A stretch of DNA of 7,785 nucleotides from Candidatus Calidifonticultor daggyaiensis. Its GTDB lineage: Bacteria > Actinomycetota > Humimicrobiia > Humimicrobiales > Humimicrobiaceae. Under the pieces are notes generated by a model, which saw nothing but the letters and a program-made list of their open reading frames with translations, did no database searches and was not told the origin of the DNA. The DNA lies in assembly GCA_015661035.1 (NCBI GenBank), contig JACVJA010000059.1, positions 1-7,785 of the forward strand, written 5' to 3'. How positions within the stretch are numbered: position 1 is the first letter of the stretch; every line of letters begins with the position of its first letter. The position numbers and the translations under genes were made by a program. Of the stretch, positions 1-6,600 are shown piece by piece.

Positions 1-132
1 TTATTTTATAAATTAATTTAGATTTATTTTATTTATTTTACCAATGTTACTATTTTAAATTTTTTTAGCAATTGTTTCTAATTATCAATATTTTTAATTA
101 GTCTATATATTTAATTAGTTAATTAAATGATA

Positions 133-138
133 TATAAT
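133..138 (+). promoter_or_regulatory. Candidate -10 box of the SRP RNA promoter
   Basis: A perfect TATAAT lies 8 nt before the predicted 5' end of the SRP RNA, the expected distance for a sigma-70/sigma-A type start site at about 145-147. The best -35 position at 17-nt spacing reads TTTAAT, a poor match. The -10 is therefore supported by its position relative to the RNA, while the -35 is not convincing. TATAAT-like hexamers are frequent by chance in sequence this AT-rich. Confidence 0.55.
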
Positions 139-146
139 CATTTTAA

Positions 147-413
147 ACCGTGCTAAGCGGGGAGCTAGCGGTGCCCTGTACTCACAATCCGCTATAGTGA
201 GGCTGAATTCCAGGCAGAGGTTTATAAAGGTAAGAATAGCGTTTAAGTAAGTAGCGATGAAAGCTTGGTCTTGTGCGGCGAAGGGCTACAAACTCCGTCA
301 GGTCCGGGAGGAAGCAGCGGTAAGTAGATTGCTTCGGGTGCCACAAGGTTACCGGGCTGGAGCTAACTGCTTAAATGGCTCTTGTTTTTATAAATCGAAG
401 TCTGGTGCACGGT
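147..413 (+). ncRNA. ffs: Signal recognition particle RNA, large bacterial type with Alu domain
   Basis: This is the RNA scaffold of the signal recognition particle, which binds Ffh and targets nascent membrane and secreted proteins to FtsY and the Sec translocon. The conserved Ffh-binding hairpin (domain IV) is at 297-318: GTCAGGTCC, a GGGA tetraloop at 306-309 (GNRA class), then GGAAGCAGC. An outer helix brackets that arm (CTTGTG 270-275 with CACAAG 342-347). The ends close on each other: CCGTGC 148-153 pairs with GCACGG 407-412. The 5' part carries the Alu-domain pattern of the Bacillus RNA (GTGCTA, GGGGAG, TAGCGGT, CCCTGTA), and CTCAC 181-185 pairs with GTGAG 197-201. At about 267 nt it matches the large form, not the roughly 110-nt 4.5S RNA of E. 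coli. The stretch is far richer in G+C than its flanks. A 67-codon ORF from 257 lies mostly inside it and is not a gene. Ends are inferred from pairing and may be off by a few bases. Confidence 0.96.
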
Positions 414-420
414 CTGTTCT

Positions 421-448
421 AAAATTAATTATCGACAAAATTAATTAT
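421..448 (+). repeat. 12-nt direct repeat able to form an A/T hairpin behind the SRP RNA
   Basis: AAAATTAATTAT occurs at 421-432 and again at 437-448. Because AATTAATT is its own reverse complement, the two copies can also pair (423-430 with 439-446) around an 8-nt loop. The position just after the SRP RNA end would suit a terminator or processing signal. The stem has no G-C pairs and no clear U tract follows, so it is not a canonical intrinsic terminator, and no better one is visible before dnaX. Confidence 0.4.
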
Positions 449-462
449 TACTGGTATTAATT

Positions 463-475
463 TATAATTTATAAT
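463..475 (+). promoter_or_regulatory. Two adjacent TATAAT boxes ahead of dnaX (candidate -10s)
   Basis: TATAAT occurs at 463-468 and 470-475, 23 and 16 nt before the dnaX start codon. Either could be a -10 element giving a very short 5' leader. No good -35 is seen at 16-18 nt spacing. In so AT-rich a spacer the match may be chance, and dnaX may instead be read through from the SRP RNA promoter. Confidence 0.3.
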
Positions 476-491
476 TTTATATTTAAATGTT

Positions 492-2384
492 ATGAGTTAT
501 ATATCTTTTTACAGGAAACACAGGCCGCAAAAATTTTCTGATATAGTTGGTCAAGAACATATAATTCAAACTCTGCAAAACTCTATAATAAAAAATAAAA
601 TTAGCCATTCGTATATTTTTTGTGGTCCAAGAGGTACTGGTAAAACTTCATTAGCGCGTATTTTTGCGAAAGCTATTAATTGTGAAAATGGCCCTGCTAA
701 AGAACCGTGTAATACTTGCGCAAATTGTTTAAGTATAACTTCAGGTGTTAATGTTGATGTTATAGAAATAGATGCTGCTTCAAATAGAGGTATTGATGAT
801 ATTCGTGAGTTAAGAGATAAAGTTAAATACTTGCCAATAAATTTAAGAAAAAAAGTATATATAATTGATGAAGCACACCAAATAACTGCGGCTGCTTCGA
901 ATGCTTTTTTAAAAGTTTTAGAAGAACCCCCAGAACATGTGGTATTTATTCTTGCAACAACAGAACCTCATGAAGTTATATCTACAATTATGTCTAGGTG
1001 TCAAAGGTTTGATTTTGAACCAATACCTGCTGCAAAAATAAAAAATAAAATTAATGAAATTGCAAAAAGTGAAAACATAAATATTACAGGATCTGCAATT
1101 GAGTTAATAGCAAAGCATGCTGATGGAAGTTTAAGGGATGCTAATGGCATACTTGAGCAATTAAGTTCATTTAAAGATAACAAAATTACTGTTGATGATG
1201 TTTCTTCTCTGTTAGGTATAATTGATTTTGAAATACTTTTTGAGCTTACAAATATTATTTATGAAAAAAATTTTAGTCAGGCTATTTTATTTATTCATAG
1301 GGTTTTATCGAGTGGACTTAATTTAAAAATGCTAACTATTGAGTATCTAGAACATTTATATAATTTATTTGTAATTAAGAATTATGACAGGCCTTTTGAT
1401 ATTTTAGATATAACTGATGAAGCTAAGGAACGTTATTTAAAACAAGCAGCTTTATTAACAACAAACGAGTTGAATCATTTAATTAATAATTTTACTGACC
1501 TTTTAAATAATATTAAATATGGTGATAATGTTAAAGTTTTTTTTAAGACTGCAATTTTAAAAGCAGTTGAAGCAAAGCAATTATTAAAGCCGCAACTCTC
1601 TGGAAAAGAATTAGATGCAATAGGTAATAAAAATGTTGCCATGAAAAGTAATGAAATTAATTTGACAGAAGATAAAACTCTTAAAAATACTAAACAGAAT
1701 AAAGAGGGTAATGATATATTGGAATTTAAAAACAAGACAAACATATTAAATAATCAAGAAAATAATATTAAAATTGAAACTAAAAATAATTTAAATGATG
1801 ATGCTTTTAAAGTTTTAGAAAATAAATTAAAAAACAACTGGAATGAGTTCTTGATAAAGTTAAAAAATAAAAATATCTCGATTCATGCAATGTTTATTGA
1901 AACTAGGGGATTTATGATTAAAAATAATACCTTGATTTTTTATTTTGATTCAAAAAAAAAGTGGCATAAAGATCATTTAAGTAAAATCAACAATTTAAAA
2001 ATTATACAAGAAGTTATAAATTCTTTAATTGGAAATAATTTAAAAATTGCTTTTGAATTATATGAAATAGATGAAAATAATAATAATAACTACCGCTTAG
2101 ATATTGAAAATGTCAATAAAAATGATATTAATTTAAATAATTTTAATACTAACATTAACAGTACTAAAACTAATTTAGCAGAAAAAGAGAATTCTAGAAT
2201 AAAATTAGAAAACATAAGTAATATTAAAGCAGAGAAGAATAATTATAAAAAAGAAAATGAAGGTTATAAAGTAAATAGCGAAAATAACGTTAAAATAGAA
2301 ATAAATAATGGTGAAGATGATATATTTGAGTATATTGAAAAAAAATTTAAAATTACCAGTGATAAAAAAATCATAAAAAATTGA
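492..2384 (+). CDS. dnaX: DNA polymerase III subunit tau (clamp-loader ATPase DnaX)
   Basis: DnaX is the AAA+ motor of the clamp loader. It opens and loads the beta sliding clamp, and its tau form links the loader to the polymerase. The 630-residue product starts like its family (YRKHRP, VGQEHI). It has Walker A GPRGTGKT at 45-52, a zinc module with Cys64, 73, 76 and 79, Walker B IIDEAH at 124-129, sensor 1 around LATTE 154-158, the SRC arginine finger (Arg169) and sensor 2 GSLRDA at 212-217. The collar domain III runs to about 365. A Lys/Asn-rich linker (about 366-434) leads to a folded-looking tau-type domain (about 435-527), probably the polymerase-contacting part by analogy. A second Asn/Lys-rich stretch (about 528-605) and an acidic-hydrophobic tail (EDDIFEYIEKKF) follow. 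The ATG at 492 gives the exact family N-terminus, yet no Shine-Dalgarno precedes it. An A9G run at 1952-1961 may yield a shorter gamma form. ybaB and recR follow, as in many bacteria. Confidence 0.97.
   Translation: MSYISFYRKHRPQKFSDIVGQEHIIQTLQNSIIKNKISHSYIFCGPRGTGKTSLARIFAKAINCENGPAKEPCNTCANCLSITSGVNVDVIEIDAASNRGIDDIRELRDKVKYLPINLRKKVYIIDEAHQITAAASNAFLKVLEEPPEHVVFILATTEPHEVISTIMSRCQRFDFEPIPAAKIKNKINEIAKSENINITGSAIELIAKHADGSLRDANGILEQLSSFKDNKITVDDVSSLLGIIDFEILFELTNIIYEKNFSQAILFIHRVLSSGLNLKMLTIEYLEHLYNLFVIKNYDRPFDILDITDEAKERYLKQAALLTTNELNHLINNFTDLLNNIKYGDNVKVFFKTAILKAVEAKQLLKPQLSGKELDAIGNKNVAMKSNEINLTEDKTLKNTKQNKEGNDILEFKNKTNILNNQENNIKIETKNNLNDDAFKVLENKLKNNWNEFLIKLKNKNISIHAMFIETRGFMIKNNTLIFYFDSKKKWHKDHLSKINNLKIIQEVINSLIGNNLKIAFELYEIDENNNNNYRLDIENVNKNDINLNNFNTNINSTKTNLAEKENSRIKLENISNIKAEKNNYKKENEGYKVNSENNVKIEINNGEDDIFEYIEKKFKITSDKKIIKN
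1952..1961 (+). other. Candidate slippery site in dnaX (A9G, in-phase A AAA AAG)
   Basis: Nine A's followed by G are read as TCA AAA AAA AAG (Ser487, Lys488-490). The last seven bases fall in the phase A AAA AAG, the classical -1 frameshift heptamer of E. coli dnaX. A -1 shift reads GTG GCA and then TAA at 1967-1969, giving a product of about 492 residues. A net +1 shift stops at TAA 1978-1980. Nine A's also suit transcriptional slippage, the mechanism known for Thermus thermophilus dnaX. No upstream Shine-Dalgarno-like stimulator at about 10 nt and no strong downstream stem-loop are visible, which favours slippage by RNA polymerase if the site works at all. Function is inferred. Confidence 0.45.
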
Positions 2385-2457
2385 TTTATAAAAAACCAAT
2401 AATAAAACCATTAATTAATATTAAGACTATTTTTTAATTTGTTTATATTATATGACG

Positions 2458-2463
2458 TAGGAG
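2458..2463 (+). promoter_or_regulatory. Ribosome binding site that fixes the ybaB start
   Basis: TAGGAG ends 5 nt before the ATG at 2469. It selects that ATG over an upstream in-frame TTG at 2439, which would add ten residues not typical of the family. Confidence 0.75.
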
Positions 2464-2468
2464 TAAAA

Positions 2469-2780
2469 ATGAATTTTAATTACCAAGAGATGCTAAAAAC
2501 TGCAAAGGCTATGCAAAAACAAATGGAAAAAATTCAAGAAGAATTAAAAAATACACAATTTAGTGCATCTGCAGGTAGCGGTGCAGTAAAAGTTAAAGTA
2601 AATGGAGAACAAGAAATTTTAGAAATAAAATTAAATAACGAAGTAGTCGATTTTAATGATGTAGAGATGCTTGAAGACATGATATTAGTTGCAGTTAATG
2701 ATGCAATAAGTCAATCAAAGGCTGAAGCAAAGTCTAGATTAATGGGGTTAACGGGCGGAATTAATATTCCAGGATTTTAA
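2469..2780 (+). CDS. ybaB: YbaB/EbfC family nucleoid-associated DNA-binding protein
   Basis: This is a small dimeric DNA-binding protein of the YbaB/EbfC family (YaaK in B. subtilis). The family binds DNA as a nucleoid-associated protein and is almost always encoded between dnaX and recR; its exact role is unsettled. The 103-residue product has the family plan. An N-terminal amphipathic helix (about 1-30) is rich in Met, Lys and Gln (MLKTAKAMQKQMEKIQEEL). A central beta sheet follows, with GSGAVKVKVNGEQEI at 37-50 and LEIKLNNEVVD after it. The C-terminal helices contain DMILVAVNDAISQSKAEAKSRL (about 70-91), and the chain ends in the glycine-rich MGLTGGINIPGF. Length is normal. The ATG at 2469 is chosen because TAGGAG precedes it at good spacing. 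The gene lies 84 nt after dnaX and 167 nt before recR. It may be co-transcribed with dnaX, since no terminator is seen between them. Confidence 0.95.
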   Translation: MNFNYQEMLKTAKAMQKQMEKIQEELKNTQFSASAGSGAVKVKVNGEQEILEIKLNNEVVDFNDVEMLEDMILVAVNDAISQSKAEAKSRLMGLTGGINIPGF

Positions 2781-2816
2781 TTAATTTTTTTATAAATAAT
2801 TAATTTTTATAAATAA
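2781..2816 (+). repeat. Imperfect tandem repeat of A/T sequence after ybaB
   Basis: Directly after the ybaB stop codon, the unit TTAAT-T(n)-ATAAATAA occurs twice (2781-2799 and 2800-2816). The copies differ only in the length of the T run, and a third partial copy begins with TTAATAAAT. Its TTAATT and AATTAA ends can pair weakly, so it could act as a weak terminator or processing site. Low-complexity A/T sequence may equally arise by replication slippage. The rest of the gap to 2947 is AT-rich with nothing recognisable. Confidence 0.5.
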
Positions 2817-2947
2817 TTAATAAATTACTAAATAAATAAAATATCTTTTTTATTATAACCATTATTTCTTGGTATTTTTATAAAATTATTATTGCTTTTT
2901 TTATTTATTACTTAAAATATTTTATTATGAATTAATTATAACTTATT

Positions 2948-3547
2948 ATGGGTTTGTATAATAAATATTTAGATAATTTAATAAATGAATTTAAAAAGTT
3001 ACCAGGAATTGGACCAAAATCTGCAAAACGAATTGTTTATTGGCTTATAAAACAGCCTGAGAGTGAAATTGAAAAGTTTTATTTATCATTAAAGAATTTA
3101 ATAGGAAATATAAAATTTTGCTCTATTTGTTTTAATTTATCTGAAAAAGAAATTTGCAATATTTGCAGTAATCAAAACAGAGAAAAAAATAAAATTTGTA
3201 TTGTTGAAGAAGTAAGTGATGTTGCAATAATTGAATCTACTGGTCAATATAATGGTTTATATCATGTTTTAGGTGGTTTACTTTCTCCAATTGATAATAT
3301 TGGTCCTGAAGAGATTAAAATACCTCAGCTATTATATAGAGTAAAAAATAATAATATAGATGAAATTATAATAGCATTAAATCCCACAGTTGAAGGAGAA
3401 AGCACAGCGTCATATATAAAAAAGATATTCAGCCAATTAAATATAAAGGTTACCAAGCTTGCAATTGGACTTCCGGTTGGTGCAAATTTAGAGTATGCTG
3501 ATGAAATAACTCTTAGCAGAGCTTTAAGTGATAGAAAAGAATTTTAA
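2948..3547 (+). CDS. recR: Recombination protein RecR
   Basis: RecR is the DNA-binding partner of RecO (and RecF). It helps load RecA on SSB-coated single strands during gap repair and at stalled forks. The 199-residue product has the full family layout at the usual length. A helix-hairpin-helix region is near the N-terminus (LPGIGPKSAKRI, 18-29). The four-cysteine zinc finger uses Cys58, 61, 70 and 73. The Toprim domain spans about 81-175, with the acidic VEEVSD at 86-91 and NPTVEGESTASYI at 145-157. The C-terminal signature is GLPVGANLEYADEITLSRALSDR (174-196). The ATG at 2948 gives the standard N-terminus, but the bases before it contain no Shine-Dalgarno. A TATAAC at 2937-2942 sits 5 nt before the ATG, where a leaderless transcript's -10 would be. 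Its place behind dnaX and ybaB is the classical arrangement. Confidence 0.97.
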   Translation: MGLYNKYLDNLINEFKKLPGIGPKSAKRIVYWLIKQPESEIEKFYLSLKNLIGNIKFCSICFNLSEKEICNICSNQNREKNKICIVEEVSDVAIIESTGQYNGLYHVLGGLLSPIDNIGPEEIKIPQLLYRVKNNNIDEIIIALNPTVEGESTASYIKKIFSQLNIKVTKLAIGLPVGANLEYADEITLSRALSDRKEF

Positions 3548-3597
3548 AAATAATTTTTTTATGATAAAATTCAATAATTTTTACTTAATTAAAATTC

Positions 3598-3612
3598 TTA
3601 AAATTATTTTAA
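3598..3612 (+). promoter_or_regulatory. Perfect 7-1-7 inverted repeat upstream of nifJ (possible operator)
   Basis: TTAAAAT-T-ATTTTAA is a perfect palindrome with a single central base, 32 nt before the nifJ start and 15 nt before its Shine-Dalgarno. The geometry is that of Fur/PerR-family boxes (PerR consensus TTATAAT-N-ATTATAA), from which it differs at one position per half-site. A peroxide or iron sensor would make sense for an oxygen-sensitive Fe-S enzyme. However, a palindrome of A and T only is expected by chance about once in this much AT-rich spacer. Confidence 0.2.
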
Positions 3613-3627
3613 TATAGAAATTTAATT

Positions 3628-3635
3628 AAAGGAGA
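3628..3635 (+). promoter_or_regulatory. Strong ribosome binding site of nifJ
   Basis: AAAGGAGA is close to the full anti-16S complement and ends 9 nt before the ATG at 3645. It is one of only three clear Shine-Dalgarno sites in the window and suggests high translation of the PFOR. Confidence 0.8.
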
Positions 3636-3644
3636 TGTTTTTTA

Positions 3645-6600
3645 ATGAATAAAAATCAAAAAATGCAATCAATGGATGGTAATGGTGCTGCTGCTTATGT
3701 TGCTTATGCTTTTACAGATATAGCTGCAATTTATCCTATCACACCTTCTTCTACAATGGGGGAATATACTGATGAATGGTCAGCATATTGCAAAAAGAAT
3801 ATGTTTGGACAACCTGTTATGGTTGTTGAGTTGCAATCAGAAGGGGGAGCTGCTGGTGCCATACATGGTTCTTTATCTGCTGGTGCACTTTCTACTAGTT
3901 TTACAGCATCACAAGGTTTGTTACTTATGATACCAAATATGTATAAAATTGCTGGTGAACTTTTGCCAGGGGTATTGCATGTAAGTGCAAGAACAGTGGC
4001 TACCCATGCACTTTCTATTTTTGGCGATCATTCAGATGTAATGGCTTGCAGACAAACAGGCTGGGCTTTACTTTGTTCTGGTTCAGTACAAGAAATTATG
4101 GATTTAGCAGGTATAGCTCATTTAAGTGCAATAAAATCTAGTATTCCGTTTTTGCATTTTTTTGATGGTTTTAGAACATCAAGTGAAATTCAAAAGATTC
4201 ATGTAATTGATTATGAAGACTTTAAAAAATTAGTAGATTTTGACTCTATAAAAAGATTTAGAGATAAATCTTTAAATCCCGAACATCCATTTATAAAAGG
4301 TACAGCTCAGAATCCGGACATATTTTTCCAGGCAAGAGAATCCCAAAATAAATTCTATGATGCAGTGCCAAATATTGTACAAGATTATATGGAAAAAATA
4401 TCAAAATTAACTGGAAGACAATATAACTTATTTGATTATTACGGTGCACCAGATGCTGAAAATATAATTGTTGCTATGGGTTCTGTAATAGAAACTATTG
4501 AAGAAGTAATAGATTATGAGATTAAAAAAGGTAAAAAAGTTGGACTTATAAAAGTTAGGCTTTATAGACCATTTTCTACCGAGCATTTCTTAAAAGTACT
4601 TCCAAAATCAGTAAAAAGAATTGCAGTTCTTGATAGAACAAAAGAACCTGGTTCTATTGGAGAACCATTATTTGAAGATGTGAAAGCATTGTTTTATAAC
4701 GAGGACAAAAAGCCATTGATTATTGGTGGAAGATATGGTCTCTCATCCAAAGATACAACTCCATCACAAATTAAAGCTGTTTATGATAATTTAGAAGAAG
4801 ATATGCCTAAAGACAGGTTTACTATAGGGATTAAGGATGATGTAACACATTATTCCTTGGAGATTAAAGAAACTATAGATACTGTACCTGAAGGAACAAT
4901 AAGTTGTAAGTTTTGGGGTTTTGGTTCTGATGGAACTGTAGGGGCAAATAAAAATTCTATAAAAATTATTGGCGATAATACAGATTTATATGTTCAGGGT
5001 TATTTTGAGTATGATTCTAAAAAATCTGGTGGAGTAACTATCTCTCATTTAAGATTTGGTAAAAAGCCTATAAAGTCTACTTACTTAGTTTATAATGCTG
5101 ATTTTATTGCTTGTCATAACCAGGCATATGTACATCAATTTGATCTATTAAAAGGTTTAAAAGATAATGGAACATTTCTTTTAAATTGTGAGTGGAGCGA
5201 AGAAGAACTTGAGGAAAAATTACCTGCAGATATGAAAAAATACTTAGCAGAGCATAATATTAATTTTTATATAATTGATGCTACAAAAATAGCTCAAGAC
5301 ATTGGTCTTGGTGGTAGGATAAACGTTATTATGCAGTCGGCATTCTTTAAACTTGCAAATGTTATTCCTTTGCAGGATGCAGTTAATTATATGAAAAAGG
5401 CAGTAGAAAAAACTTATGGGAAAAAAGGTAAAGATATTGTTGACATGAATAATTTAGCTATTGATAAAGGAATAGAAGCTCTTATAAAAGTAAAAATTCC
5501 AGATTCATGGATATATGCTAAGGAAATAAAAGATGTAAATGAAGCTCAAGAGCCTGATGTAATTAAAAATATTTTAAGAGTTGTTAATCGACATGAGGGT
5601 GATAGCATACCTGTTAGTGCGTTTATTGGTAGAGAAAATGGATTTTTTGAGTCTGGGACTACTGCTTATGAAAAAAGAGGGATTGCAATAAATATACCAG
5701 AATGGCAAAAGGAAAACTGCATTCAGTGTAATCAATGTGCATATGTTTGTCCTCATGCTGTAATTAGGCCATTTTTACTTGACCAAGAAGAAGCATTGAA
5801 AGCTCCAAAAGAATTTGAGATGCTTGATGCAAAAGGTAAAGGTTTAGAAGGCTTAAAATTTAGGATACAAATTTCATATTTAGATTGTACTGGTTGTGGA
5901 AATTGTGCAGATATTTGCCCAGCAAAAGAAAAAGCTCTAATTATGAAGCCTTTTTCAACTCAAGAAAAACAAAAAGAATTATGGAATTTTGCGTTGACTA
6001 TAAAGCCTAAAGAAAACTTAGTTTCTGATGATACAATTAAAGGCAGTCAATTTAAACAGCCTTTATTTGAATTTTCAGGAGCTTGTGGTGGTTGCGGTGA
6101 AACACCTTATGTTAAACTTTTAACACAGCTTTTTGGCGATAGAATGATGATTGCAAATGCTACTGGTTGTTCTTCTATTTGGGGTGGTACTGCGCCTTCT
6201 ATTCCATATACTAAAAATTCACAAGGCAAAGGTCCTGCTTGGGCAAACTCTTTATTTGAAGACAATGCAGAATATGGATTTGGAATGGTTTTAGGTGTGA
6301 CTCAACTAAGGGATAGAATAGAAAATTTAATGCTTGAATTGATTAGTCTTGATATTGATCAAAAAATTAAAAACGTATTAAATGAGTGGATAGAAAATAA
6401 GTTAAATGCAGAAGGTAGTAAAGAAGCGTCAAAAAAAGTTCTAGATGTTTTATCTGTAAAACAAAATAATCCTAAAGCAGAAGATTTGAGGAATGAAATT
6501 TTATTATTAAAAGATTATTTAATTAAAAAATCAATTTGGTCGTTTGGTGGTGATGGATGGGCTTATGATATTGGGTATGGTGGGTTAGACCACGTACTAG

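Noticed and set aside
1..132. A gene end, tRNA or CRISPR-like repeat in the leading AT-rich stretch
   Set aside because: No open frame of note, no tRNA-like cloverleaf motifs and no regularly spaced repeats were seen; it appears to be plain AT-rich spacer.
257..460. 67-codon + strand ORF (MKAWSCAAKGYKL...)
   Set aside because: It lies mostly inside the SRP RNA and covers the conserved Ffh-binding hairpin. The open frame is incidental to the GC-rich RNA.
487..495. Two-codon minicistron ATG TTA TGA overlapping the dnaX ATG
   Set aside because: It has no Shine-Dalgarno, and such short start-stop strings are expected by chance in AT-rich DNA.
848..855. A7G run in dnaX, phase A AAA AAA, as a second slippery site
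   Set aside because: It encodes RKKVYIIDEAH, where basic residues before Walker B are normal in DnaX. A shift here would give a useless fragment without Walker B, and A7 runs are common in this sequence.
1001..1183. Minus-strand ORFs inside dnaX and nifJ (1001-1183, 1475-1744, 2205-2411, 5574-5756) and lysC (7476-7661)
   Set aside because: All are antisense to well-supported coding regions and have hydrophobic or biased compositions typical of reverse-frame shadows, with no recognisable domain.
2439..2468. TTG at 2439 as start of ybaB, adding ten residues
   Set aside because: The ATG at 2469 has TAGGAG at good spacing and gives the usual family N-terminus and length; the extension does not look like the family.
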